Assembly (NCBI GenBank): GCA_959607825.1 | Contig: CAUHNW010000004.1 | Location: forward strand, 1-64,000 | Length of the DNA: 64,000 nucleotides | Reading direction: 5' to 3' | Source of the DNA: HGM13006 sp900757695 | Lineage (GTDB): Bacteria; Bacillota; Clostridia; Oscillospirales; Oscillospiraceae | Part shown: positions 43,329 through 51,830 of the stretch, in pieces | Layout: every line of letters begins with the position of its first letter | How positions within the stretch are numbered: position 1 is the stretch's first letter | Notes under the pieces: model-generated | Told to the model about the DNA's origin: nothing | The model's input: only the letters and a program-made list of their open reading frames with translations | The model's database searches: none | Made by a program: the position numbers and the translations under genes

Positions 43329-44278
43329 GCCGGCCAACGAGGATCGTAGTGGCGCTGGGCGGCAATGCGCTGGAGGATAAAAATCTGCCGCCCACTGCGG
43401 AATCTCAGGCCGTGGTGGTGGAGCGGACGGCAAAAATACTGGCGGATATCAGTTGCGGCGGCTATGAAATGGCAGTGGTGCATGGAAACGGCCCGCAGGT
43501 GGGGCGGATCATTTTGGCCTCGGAAGCAGCGGCGGAGCAGACGCCGGTTATGCCCTTTGATGTATGTGATGCCATGAGTCAGGGATATATCGGATATCAC
43601 TTGCAGCAAAAGCTTCGGGCAGAGCTGGTGCGGCGGGGCCGGGACATCCCGGTGGTCACCGTGGTGACGCAGATGGTGGTGGATGAGAAGGACCCTGCCT
43701 TCCAGAACCCAACAAAGCCCATCGGCCCCTTCTACAGTGCGGAGGAGGCAAAACGGATCGGACAGGAAAAGGGCTACGCCATGAAAGAGGATGCAGGCCG
43801 GGGCTGGCGCCGGGTGGTAGCGTCTCCCAGACCGCAGCGGATCGTGGAGATCGGCACCCTGAAGACCCTGTGGGATACCACCGTTGCGGTGGCCTGCGGC
43901 GGCGGTGGAATCCCAGTGGTAAAGACCGGAGACGGCAGCCTGCACGGAGTACCTGCGGTCATTGACAAAGATCTGGCGGCGAGGCTTCTGGCGGTGGAGA
44001 TGCAGGCGGATGTGCTGCTGATCCTCACAGAAGTGGATGCGGTGTCCATCCGGTTCCGTCAGCCGGACGAGAAAAAGCTGGGAACCGTTTCGCTGGCAGA
44101 AATGGAGCAGTACTGCAAAGAAGGACACTTTGCAGCGGGCTCCATGCTGCCGAAGGTGCAGGCGGCCATGGAATTTGTTCAGCAGAATCCCGGCGGCAGG
44201 GCCATTATCACCTCCCTTGACCGGGGCCTGGATGCGCTGGAAGGCCGCTGTGGAACAACAGTGATGGGTGGGATCTGA
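43325..44278 (+). CDS. arcC: Carbamate kinase
   Basis: ArcC makes ATP from carbamoyl phosphate and ADP, the energy-yielding step of the ADI pathway. The 317-residue protein shows VVALGGNALEDKNLPPTA at the start, VVHGNGPQVG, the DVCDAMSQGYIGYHLQQ segment, and AVACGGGGIPV in the middle. Length is standard. Its ATG overlaps the argF stop (ATGA) and its stop codon abuts the transporter start. Confidence 0.96.
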   Translation: MSRPTRIVVALGGNALEDKNLPPTAESQAVVVERTAKILADISCGGYEMAVVHGNGPQVGRIILASEAAAEQTPVMPFDVCDAMSQGYIGYHLQQKLRAELVRRGRDIPVVTVVTQMVVDEKDPAFQNPTKPIGPFYSAEEAKRIGQEKGYAMKEDAGRGWRRVVASPRPQRIVEIGTLKTLWDTTVAVACGGGGIPVVKTGDGSLHGVPAVIDKDLAARLLAVEMQADVLLILTEVDAVSIRFRQPDEKKLGTVSLAEMEQYCKEGHFAAGSMLPKVQAAMEFVQQNPGGRAIITSLDRGLDALEGRCGTTVMGGI

Positions 44279-45679
44279 TTGCGAAAAGTAAAAATGCCCA
44301 GTGCGGAGACGATTCTGATCCTGCTGATCCTGATCGTGGCGGTGCTCACATGGATCCTTCCGGCGGGGCAGTACAGCTATCTGCCCGATGGCGCGCCCAT
44401 TGCGGGCAGCTATACGCAGGTGAGCCGCAGCGGACAGAGCATCTGGGCGGTGACACGAGCGCCGCTGGAGGGATTTTATGAAGCCATTGAAGTGGCGGTG
44501 TTTATCCTGATGGTGGGCGGATTCCTTGGGGTTATGGGGAAGACCGGAGCCGTGGATGCGGGCATTGCTGCCATTGTGGGACGCTTGGGCAGTCGGGGCG
44601 GCATCCTGATCCCAATCCTCATGTGTGCGTTTGCACTGGGCGGCACCACCTTTGGCATGGCGGAGGAGACCATTGCCTTTTATCCGCTGCTGCTGCCGGT
44701 GATGATCGCAGCGGGGTATGATACCGTTACGGCGGTCAGCGTGATCCTGCTGGGGGCGGGAGCCGGGGTGCTTGGCTCCACGGTGAATCCCTTTGCAACG
44801 GGAATTGCCGCAGGATTTGCGGGAACCGGTATGGGACAGGGAATTGGCCTGCGGCTGCTGATCCTGCTTCTGGGGCTTGCCATGTCCATCGGGTATGTGC
44901 TCTACTATGGACAGCGGGTAAAGAATGATCCCGGGCGCAGTCTGGTTTTGGCCCAGCGGGAGGAGAATCTCCGGCACTTTGCCTTGAAAAACCAGACGGA
45001 GACAAAGCTCACCGGAACACAAAAGCTGGCGCTTTGGCTCTTTGGCGGTACTTTCCTGGTGATGATTTATGGTGTTATTCCGTTTCAGGAAATGGGGCTG
45101 ACGGCGATCCCTACGCTGGGATGGTGGTTCCCGGAGCTGTCGGCCCTGTTTTGGGTGGCGGCAGTGCTGACGGGCATGCTGTGCGGAATTGGAGAGAAGG
45201 AGATCGTGGGGGGCTTTGTGTCCGGTGCGGCGGATCTTCTGGGTGTCGCATTTATTATTGGCATATCCAGAGGCATTACGGTGATCATGAATCAGGGAAA
45301 GATCACAGATACCATCCTCTACTGGGGAGAGCAGGCCCTGACCGGGGCCGGAGGCGTATCTTTTATTCTGCTTTCCTTTGTTATCTTCCTGATCCTCTCC
45401 TTTCTGATCCCTTCTTCCTCAGGACTGGCAACCCTGTCCATGCCCATCATGGCGCCGCTGGCGGAGATGACCGGCGTCAGCCGGGCGCTGCTGATCACAG
45501 CCTACCAGTCGGCATCGGGGCTGGTGAACCTGATCACACCTACCTCGGCCGTGGTTATGGGGGCGCTGGCCATTGGCCGAATCTCCTATGGCGTATGGCT
45601 GAAGTTTGTGTGGAAGCTGCTGGCGGCGTTGACGGTGCTGTGCGCACTGCTTTTGGCTGGGGCGGCACTGCTGGGATGA
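44279..45679 (+). CDS. YfcC/ArcD-type transporter, probable arginine/ornithine antiporter
   Basis: A 466-residue membrane protein with about 12 helices. It belongs to the YfcC/ArcD-like group of the basic amino-acid/dicarboxylate superfamily (LTWILPAGQYSYLPDG start, GGFLGVMGKTGAVDAGI, GGTTFGMAEETIAFYP, FLIPSSSGLATLSMPIMAPL). The position as last gene of the arc operon argues for exchange of arginine for ornithine. The start appears to be TTG 44279, directly after the arcC stop codon; an ATG 15 bases later lacks a ribosome site. A terminator follows. Confidence 0.88.
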   Translation: MRKVKMPSAETILILLILIVAVLTWILPAGQYSYLPDGAPIAGSYTQVSRSGQSIWAVTRAPLEGFYEAIEVAVFILMVGGFLGVMGKTGAVDAGIAAIVGRLGSRGGILIPILMCAFALGGTTFGMAEETIAFYPLLLPVMIAAGYDTVTAVSVILLGAGAGVLGSTVNPFATGIAAGFAGTGMGQGIGLRLLILLLGLAMSIGYVLYYGQRVKNDPGRSLVLAQREENLRHFALKNQTETKLTGTQKLALWLFGGTFLVMIYGVIPFQEMGLTAIPTLGWWFPELSALFWVAAVLTGMLCGIGEKEIVGGFVSGAADLLGVAFIIGISRGITVIMNQGKITDTILYWGEQALTGAGGVSFILLSFVIFLILSFLIPSSSGLATLSMPIMAPLAEMTGVSRALLITAYQSASGLVNLITPTSAVVMGALAIGRISYGVWLKFVWKLLAALTVLCALLLAGAALLG

Positions 45680-45706
45680 CCAGAAAAATAAAGGAATCGT
45701 AAAAGG

Positions 45707-45740
45707 TGGCCGGAGAATTTTACATTCTTCGGCCATTTCT
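45707..45740 (+). terminator. Terminator of the arc operon
   Basis: A 12-bp stem (TGGCCGGAGAAT paired with ATTCTTCGGCCA, one G-T pair) has a 5-base loop and is followed by TTTCTT. Confidence 0.8.
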
Positions 45741-45826
45741 TGGCGGGTTTGGCAGATATGCCGAATGTGTCAGATTTGTTTTTGTGTAGATTGCGGCACT
45801 TTGTGTGTAAATTGTGAAAAATGGGA

Positions 45827-45854
45827 TTGCAAAATAAGGAATATATGATAGAAT
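45827..45854 (+). promoter_or_regulatory. Promoter of the surface-polymer locus
   Basis: TTGCAA (45827-45832) and TAGAAT (45849-45854) are 16 bases apart. It is the only good promoter seen before the 45956-52646 gene run. Confidence 0.6.
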
Positions 45855-45955
45855 AAACTTTGCGAAACTTACCGGCGGGAAGGTCCGCAGATGTGCTTGG
45901 ACTCCGGGGCGAGCGCAGGAAAGAAATGCGGAAAATGCCTTGGGAGGACGATCCT

Positions 45956-47605
45956 TTGAAACATATTAAAATCCATGGAAAGGCGTGGGCTGCGGGGCTG
46001 CTGGCACTGGTGCTGATCTGTCTGTACCCCTGTATTTTCTTATACAGTCAGAATGCCGGGGAGGCTGAACTGAGAGATATTCTTCCGTTTTTCTGCATCT
46101 TCCTTGCATCGGCGGCGGTGATTCTCGGCGTGTGCGGCTTGGTATTCCGCAATATGAGCAGAGCGGCGTTTATGACCGGGCTTTTGATGCTGGTGGTGAT
46201 CAATTTTACCATGGTGTCTGAGGCGTTGAAAACGGCGCTCCCGTGGTTCCGAGATCGTTATCAGCTGGCAGTGCTGGCCGCAGTATTCCTGCTGCTGACG
46301 GCGTTGCTGCTTTGGAAGAAGCCCAATTTAACGGCTGGCTGCGGGATCATGGCGCTGACCTTCGGTGTCCTGCTGATGATCAGCGGCATCAATGCGGTGC
46401 CTAAGCTCCTTTCTGTGGCCTTCTATGAGCGGCAGATGCATGGGCCTGGGCCGGAAGCGCAGGTGCCGGAGTTCAAAGGGGAAAAGAGAGACGTCTATTA
46501 TCTGCTGTTTGACGAGTACGGCGGAGAAGAAAATCTTCAAACGTATTTCCAATACGACAACAGGGAATTTGATCAGGCACTGACGGAGCGGGGATTTTCC
46601 GTATCACGCACCAGCCGAAATACAGAATCCTGCTGGACAGACACCATCATCCCCAACCTCCTGAATATGGATTATGTGGTAGATGACGATATGCCCACAG
46701 AGGCTCGACGCCAGTATTTGCAGGATCCATCTCTGGTACGGCTGTTCCGGGGAAACGGATATCAGGTAAATCTGGTCAATCACTGGAACTACCTCCGCTT
46801 TCCGGGGAAAGAGCTCACCAGCGGACAGCACGAGGCGTCGATTTCTACTTACCTGCTGCAAAACAGTATATTTTATCAGGTCCGTCCCATTCGGGAAAAA
46901 ATCGAGCTGCGCATCTTTCTGAATTATCGGGATAACTATGTCGGCCCGGTAAAAAATGCGCTGAGTGCCCTGAAAAGCTGTGCGGACGCAACCAACGGCC
47001 CGACCCTGACGGTGAGCTATATCCAGTGCCCCCATGCGCCATTTGTGTTTCATGCCGATGGCAGTGTGCAGGAGGACAAGGGCATGTATTGGTACTGGAA
47101 GGACGAAAGCCTGTATCCCCAGCAGCTTCAGTACATCAATTCCGTGATCCTTGCAACGGTGGATGATATTCAGAAGAAGGATCCCGGTGCGGTGATCCTG
47201 TTGCTGTCGGATCATGGAGCACGGGTTCCGCTTCACATGGTAGAGCAGTTCGGCGGACCACGGTTCGATTCAGAAAAGGAAACCCCTGTGATGCAGAATG
47301 CGCTGTTGGCCGTCTATGTGCCGGAGCGGCAGATCGCAGTGGAGGGCATGACGGGCATCAATGCTGAGCGGACGGTGATTAATCAGGTCTTTGGGCTTGA
47401 TATGCCGGAGGTGGCGCCTGCTGAGGGCTATGTGCTGCCGGACTATTTTAATGCCAGACCGAACCCGGATGCACGGCCGGAGCCCACGGAATCCGCAATG
47501 CCGAAGCCGCACAAGCGGGAAAAGCCTGCGCCAAAGCATGGGGATAGGCCGGGAAAAGACCATGGCGGAGGCAAGAAGCCACCGAAGGCTGGACATCAGC
47601 CATGA
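45956..47605 (+). CDS. Membrane-bound sulfatase/alkaline-phosphatase-fold protein (LTA synthase-like)
   Basis: A 549-residue protein. I prefer the TTG start at 45956, 8 bases after GGGAGG; an ATG at 45926 would add 10 residues. Five N-terminal helices (about 1-165) precede an extracytoplasmic domain of the alkaline phosphatase superfamily with VYYLLFDEYGGEE (metal/nucleophile region) and LLLSDHGARVP (metal site). The nucleophile position is not clear. The tail is very basic and Pro-rich (HKREKPAPKHGDRPGKDHG). LtaS-like enzymes add glycerol phosphate from phosphatidylglycerol to teichoic acid, and others move phosphoethanolamine. As first gene before the glycerophosphotransferase fusion and lic-like genes, it probably builds or modifies the same polymer. 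Confidence 0.82.
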   Translation: MKHIKIHGKAWAAGLLALVLICLYPCIFLYSQNAGEAELRDILPFFCIFLASAAVILGVCGLVFRNMSRAAFMTGLLMLVVINFTMVSEALKTALPWFRDRYQLAVLAAVFLLLTALLLWKKPNLTAGCGIMALTFGVLLMISGINAVPKLLSVAFYERQMHGPGPEAQVPEFKGEKRDVYYLLFDEYGGEENLQTYFQYDNREFDQALTERGFSVSRTSRNTESCWTDTIIPNLLNMDYVVDDDMPTEARRQYLQDPSLVRLFRGNGYQVNLVNHWNYLRFPGKELTSGQHEASISTYLLQNSIFYQVRPIREKIELRIFLNYRDNYVGPVKNALSALKSCADATNGPTLTVSYIQCPHAPFVFHADGSVQEDKGMYWYWKDESLYPQQLQYINSVILATVDDIQKKDPGAVILLLSDHGARVPLHMVEQFGGPRFDSEKETPVMQNALLAVYVPERQIAVEGMTGINAERTVINQVFGLDMPEVAPAEGYVLPDYFNARPNPDARPEPTESAMPKPHKREKPAPKHGDRPGKDHGGGKKPPKAGHQP

Positions 47606-47668
47606 GAACAACGTTGAAAACGGTGAATGCCGAAAAGATAAAATAGCCAGAAACGAGGAAAATGATTC

Positions 47669-49765
47669 ATGTCACTCATCAACACCTTTATTGGAACGCC
47701 TTTGGGATGGCTTATGTGGCTGTGCTATCGGCTGGTGGGGAGCTACGGCATTGCAATTCTGCTGTTTACCCTGCTGAGTAAGATCATTCTGCTGCCGCTG
47801 TCCGTGGTGGTGCAGAAGAACTCCATTAAAATGATCCGGCTTCAGCCGGAGATCAACCGTATTACTGCACAGCACTATGGCGATAAGGATACCATTTCGG
47901 ATGAGACCATTGCGCTGTATAAGCGGGAAAAGTACAGCCCCATGCTGGGGATGGTGCCCATGATCATCCAGATCATTCTGGTGCTGGGCCTCATCAACGT
48001 AATCTACAACCCCATGCAGCATCTGCTGCGGGTGGATGCTGCCACCTGCAAGACCTTTGTGGCGGCTACGGCACAGCTGCTGGGGGGCAGCGAGCTGGGA
48101 AGCGGCGCACAGCTGAAGGTCATCGAGGCCATGCGGGATCCTGCCAATTATGACTACTTTATGGGGCTGGCAGCGTCTCTGCCCGGGGTAGACGTATCGG
48201 CAATCATTTCCGCAGCCCAGAGCGTCAATACGGTATTTCTGGGAATCAATCTTTCTCAGGTGCCGCCGGTTTGGCCCATTTCGCTGATTACCATTGTGCC
48301 CCTGCTGTCCTGCGGCTCAACCTTCCTGCTGTGCTGGGCGCAGAACCGGGACAACGTGCTCCAGAAGGAGCAGGGCTTCCTGAGCCGCTGGGGCGTGACC
48401 ATCTTTACGGTGGCCTTTTCCACCTATTTCACCTATCTGGTGCCTGCGGGCGTTGGCGTCTACTGGATTGCCAGCAACCTCTTTGCCATTGCGAACCTCT
48501 ACTTTATGAACTTCCTCTATAAGCCCTCCAAGTACATCGACTATGAGGCACTGGAGGAGAGCAAAAAGGAGCTGGAAGAGCTCAAGGCAAAGGACGCACA
48601 GAAAAAGAAAGAACTGGAGCCCTACAAGAAGCAGGAAAAAGAAGATTATCATCGGTTCCTGTCCGATAAGGAGAAAAAGCAGCTGGTATTCTACAGCGAG
48701 GGCAGCGGCTTCTATAAGTATTTTGCCGGCATGATCGATTATGTGCTGAAAAACTCGGACCTTGTGATTCACTACATCACCTCTGATCCCAAGGACGCGA
48801 TCTTCCAGATGAATGAGCCACGGATCAAGCCCTATTACATCGGTGAGATGAAGCTCATTACGCTGATGATGAAGATGGATGCGGACATGGTGATTATGAC
48901 CATGCCGGATCTTGAAACCTATCATATCAAACGCAGCCTTGTACGGAAGGATATTGAATATATCTACACCGACCATGGCGTCAGCAGCGACAATATGACC
49001 CTGCGTACCCATGCACTGGATCACTATGACACCCTGTTTGCGGTAGGCCCGCATCAGGTGGAAGAGGCGCGTGCCATTGAAAAGCTCTACAACTTAAAGC
49101 CCCGCCGTCTGGTCAAGGTGGGCTATGGCCTGCTGGATGAGATGACGGAGGCGTGGGAGAATACTCCCAAGGTGCCCCATGAGAAGAAGACCATTCTGGT
49201 GGCACCCTCCTGGCAGAAGGATAACATCATGGACTCCTGCATTGACACACTTATCGAGCAGTTCCTGCGCCCCGGGGTTCGGCTGATTATCCGGCCCCAT
49301 CCTCAGTATGTTCGTCTCTACGGGGAGAAGATCGAGGGCCTTGAGGCCCGCTACAAGGACAAGCTGGGAGAGGACTTTGTCATTCAGACGGACTTCAGCT
49401 CTACGGATACCGTATACAGCGCCGACCTGCTGGTGACGGACTGGTCCAATGTTGGCTTTGAATTTGCGCTGTCTACCCTGAAGCCGGTGCTCTATATCAA
49501 TACGCCCATGAAGATCATGAACCCCGAGTATGATAAGATCGATGTGGTGCCCTTTGATATTCGGATCCGGGGTCAGCTGGGCGGTGAGCTGGGGCTGGAT
49601 GAACTCCAGAAGGCCGGCGATATGGCCATGGATCTGCTGTCCCGCCCGGAGGAATTCCGTGAGACCATTCAGGCGGTGAAGGAAAAGGAAATCTATAATC
49701 TCGGCCACGGTGCAGAGGCTGCCGGACGCTATATTGTCCGTCGGCTGGAGGGCAAGAAGCGCTGA
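47669..49765 (+). CDS. YidC/Oxa1 membrane insertase fused to a CDP-glycerol glycerophosphotransferase-like domain
   Basis: A single 698-residue frame joins two families. Residues 1 to about 290 are YidC/Oxa1: a hydrophobic start (GWLMWLCYRLVGSYGIAILLFTLL, shown here in part as GIAILLFTLLSKIILLPLS), the charged hairpin, PMIIQIILVLGLINVIYNPM, an extracytoplasmic loop, and final helices ending LYFMNFLYKPS. A charged coiled-coil linker spans about 290-340. Residues 345-695 resemble TagF/TagB-type transferases: YTDHGVSSDNMTLR, RPHPQYVRLYG and VTDWSNVGFEFALSTLKPVL, with both expected His residues. The start at 47669 follows GAGGAA. There is no stop or frameshift between the halves. It could make or extend a polyol-phosphate polymer at the membrane. 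Confidence 0.9.
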   Translation: MSLINTFIGTPLGWLMWLCYRLVGSYGIAILLFTLLSKIILLPLSVVVQKNSIKMIRLQPEINRITAQHYGDKDTISDETIALYKREKYSPMLGMVPMIIQIILVLGLINVIYNPMQHLLRVDAATCKTFVAATAQLLGGSELGSGAQLKVIEAMRDPANYDYFMGLAASLPGVDVSAIISAAQSVNTVFLGINLSQVPPVWPISLITIVPLLSCGSTFLLCWAQNRDNVLQKEQGFLSRWGVTIFTVAFSTYFTYLVPAGVGVYWIASNLFAIANLYFMNFLYKPSKYIDYEALEESKKELEELKAKDAQKKKELEPYKKQEKEDYHRFLSDKEKKQLVFYSEGSGFYKYFAGMIDYVLKNSDLVIHYITSDPKDAIFQMNEPRIKPYYIGEMKLITLMMKMDADMVIMTMPDLETYHIKRSLVRKDIEYIYTDHGVSSDNMTLRTHALDHYDTLFAVGPHQVEEARAIEKLYNLKPRRLVKVGYGLLDEMTEAWENTPKVPHEKKTILVAPSWQKDNIMDSCIDTLIEQFLRPGVRLIIRPHPQYVRLYGEKIEGLEARYKDKLGEDFVIQTDFSSTDTVYSADLLVTDWSNVGFEFALSTLKPVLYINTPMKIMNPEYDKIDVVPFDIRIRGQLGGELGLDELQKAGDMAMDLLSRPEEFRETIQAVKEKEIYNLGHGAEAAGRYIVRRLEGKKR

Positions 49766-49812
49766 GAACATCCACTGATCAAACTGAATTTATATTAGGA
49801 GGAACATCAATC

Positions 49813-50112
49813 ATGAAAAATGCAAAAAAACTGCTGAGCTATAGCTACTTTGGATTCTTTACCGCACTGCTGCTCAGTGCACCTGCCTTTGCCTATCTGG
49901 ATCCCGGCACCGTGACCTATGTGGTGTCCATGATCGCTGGCCTGTTCATTGCAGGCGGCGCAGCACTGGCAATTTTCCGGCGGAAGATCAAGCTGTTCTT
50001 CCAGAACCTCGGAAAGAAAAAGGATACCACTGCTGCGGAGAATAAAGAAAAAGTGGGCGGCGAGTTTGATCCCATGGAAGAAGTCGATCCCATGGACGAC
50101 AAGAAGTCCTGA
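49813..50112 (+). CDS. Small membrane protein with LDPGT motif
   Basis: A 99-residue protein starting after TAGGAGGA. A hydrophobic N-terminus ending in APAFAY may be a signal peptide or anchor. The motif LDPGT follows at once, then a second helix (VSMIAGLFIAGGAALAIF), a basic patch (RRKIKLFFQ) and an acidic tail (EEVDPMDDKKS). Short proteins with LDPGTGS-like motifs are seen beside glycosyltransferase and phosphatase-fold genes in other bacteria, without known function. The stop codon overlaps the licA-like start by one base, so it belongs to the polymer operon, where it may help assemble the fused transferase. Confidence 0.75.
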   Translation: MKNAKKLLSYSYFGFFTALLLSAPAFAYLDPGTVTYVVSMIAGLFIAGGAALAIFRRKIKLFFQNLGKKKDTTAAENKEKVGGEFDPMEEVDPMDDKKS

Positions 50113-51041
50113 TGCATATGGAAGCTTGTCATGAGAAAAGACTGCTGACCGATGCGGCCGTTGCTTTTATCGAGGAGGCACTGGGCGTTCGGAAAGAGCA
50201 GATTCGGGATGTGCAGCCCACATCTGCCGGCATGACCAACCGATCCTTCCGCTTTTCCTGCAATGGTACATCTTATATCCTGCGGGTACCGGGAGAGGGG
50301 ACGGACAAGCTTATCAACCGACGGCAGGAAGCGGAGAACTATCAGGCACTGTCCGGAGACACCATCTCGGATCATGTGGTGGCCATCAGCCCGGATACCG
50401 GCTATAAGCTGGCAAAATACTGGACCGAGACGCGAAACTGCAATCCGCAGGATCCGGAAGAGGTGCAGGCTTGCATGAAGCTGCTGCGGCAGTTTCACGG
50501 GAAGGCACTGAAGGTGCCCCATGCCTTTGACGTCTACCGGGAGATTGACTTCTATGAGAGCCTTATGGGAAAGTCTGTCTATTCGGATTATGATGAGGTG
50601 CGGCTCCGGTGTCTGGCTATGCGGCCATTCCTGAATTCACTGGATCGGCAGTATGTTCTGACGCATGTGGATGCGGTGCCGGATAATTTCCTGTTTGTGA
50701 AGGAAAACGGGCAGGAGAGCCTGCATCTTATCGACTGGGAGTATGCGGGGATGAATGATCCCCATCTGGACATTGCGATGTTTGCCATCTATGCCGGTTA
50801 TGAGCGGGAGATGATCGATCAGCTCATCGACTGGTATTTTACAGAGGGCTGTGATGCGGATACCAGACTGAAAATCTACTGCTATGTGGCGCTGGGCGGG
50901 CTCCTCTGGAGCAACTGGTGCGAGTATAAAAAGGAACTGGGCGTGGATTTCGGCGGTTATGCGCTGATGCAGTATCGCTATGCTTCGGAGTATTCCGCAC
51001 TGTTTCAGGAATTGATAAAGAAACGCAATGGAGGGAAATAA
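50112..51041 (+). CDS. licA: LicA-like choline kinase
   Basis: A 309-residue kinase of the choline/ethanolamine kinase-APH fold. Visible are the ATP-loop region (SAGMTNRSFRFSCNGTSYIL), the catalytic loop HVDAVPDNFLF with HxDxxxxN, and the metal-binding IDWEYAGMNDPHLDIA. LicA in pneumococcus and Haemophilus phosphorylates choline for surface decoration, with LicC acting next; the same order is found here. The start ATG overlaps the upstream stop (TGATG). Ethanolamine or another amino alcohol cannot be excluded as substrate. Confidence 0.88.
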   Translation: MHMEACHEKRLLTDAAVAFIEEALGVRKEQIRDVQPTSAGMTNRSFRFSCNGTSYILRVPGEGTDKLINRRQEAENYQALSGDTISDHVVAISPDTGYKLAKYWTETRNCNPQDPEEVQACMKLLRQFHGKALKVPHAFDVYREIDFYESLMGKSVYSDYDEVRLRCLAMRPFLNSLDRQYVLTHVDAVPDNFLFVKENGQESLHLIDWEYAGMNDPHLDIAMFAIYAGYEREMIDQLIDWYFTEGCDADTRLKIYCYVALGGLLWSNWCEYKKELGVDFGGYALMQYRYASEYSALFQELIKKRNGGK

Positions 51042-51044
51042 GGT

Positions 51045-51761
51045 TTGAATCGGGCAAAGAGAGCTGTCATTATGGCTGCCGGACTGGGCAACCGTATGAG
51101 GCCCGTTACAAATACGACTCCCAAGCCGCTGGTGCGGGTCGGGGGAAAGCGTATGATCGATACCATCCTCTCGGCACTCCACGAAAATGGAATCTGGGAG
51201 ATTTATGTGGTGGTGGGACATTTGAAAGAGGCGTTTGCGGAACTCCCGGAGGAAAACCCGGGGCTGACGCTGATTGAAAATCCGGACTACCTCACATGCA
51301 ACAATATATCCTCCCTGTACTATGCCCGGGAGCACCTGGAAGATGCGATCATTCTGGACGGAGATCAGCTTGTGCGGGATCCGAAGATCCTGACGCCGGA
51401 ATTTGAGCGTTCCGGATACTGCTGCGTCTGGCGGGAAGGCCCCACGGACGAATGGCTGCTGACCCTGAACGATGGGATCGTGACCAAATGCAGCAGGACC
51501 GGCGGCGATCATGGCTGGGAGCTCCACAGTGTATCCTTCTGGTCTGAGGCTGACGGTCGCCGTCTCCGAGGGCATTTGGAAGAGGAGTACTGCCGGAAGA
51601 AGAATACGGATATCTACTGGGATGATGTGGCGCTGTTCTGCCACCCGGATGAGTACCAGTTGGGAATTCGGGAAATTCAGCCGGAAAGCATCCGGGAGAT
51701 CGACAGCTTTGAGGAGCTGTGCCAGTTGGATCCCAGCTATTGTGAGAAAGAAAAAGCATAA
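51045..51761 (+). CDS. licC: LicC-like CTP:phosphocholine cytidylyltransferase
   Basis: A 238-residue nucleotidyltransferase that should make CDP-choline from CTP and phosphocholine. The signature MAAGLGNRMRPVTNTTPKPL (about 9-28) supplies the nucleotide-binding loop and catalytic Lys; LDGDQ near residue 105 is the metal-binding Asp pair. The start is TTG 51045, 9 bases after GGAGGG, 3 bases past licA. CDP-choline would then be used by a LicD-type transferase, which is not in this window. The preceding kinase makes phosphocholine a better guess than a sugar phosphate. Confidence 0.87.
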   Translation: MNRAKRAVIMAAGLGNRMRPVTNTTPKPLVRVGGKRMIDTILSALHENGIWEIYVVVGHLKEAFAELPEENPGLTLIENPDYLTCNNISSLYYAREHLEDAIILDGDQLVRDPKILTPEFERSGYCCVWREGPTDEWLLTLNDGIVTKCSRTGGDHGWELHSVSFWSEADGRRLRGHLEEEYCRKKNTDIYWDDVALFCHPDEYQLGIREIQPESIREIDSFEELCQLDPSYCEKEKA

Positions 51762-51765
51762 ATGC

Positions 51766-51807
51766 AAAGAGCGCATACCCAAACGGAAAAAGGGGAATGC
51801 GCTCTTT
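51766..51807 (+). terminator. Hairpin between licC and the choline-binding-protein gene
   Basis: An 11-bp stem AAAGAGCGCAT/ATGCGCTCTTT with a 20-base loop is followed by only a short T-run (TTTGTG). It probably acts as a partial terminator that lowers expression of the next gene. Confidence 0.55.
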
Positions 51808-51830
51808 GTGAATATTGGAAGGAGAAGCAT

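Noticed and set aside
43274..45022. 582-codon minus-strand frame over arcC and the transporter
   Set aside because: Antisense to two certain genes, with no recognisable domain.
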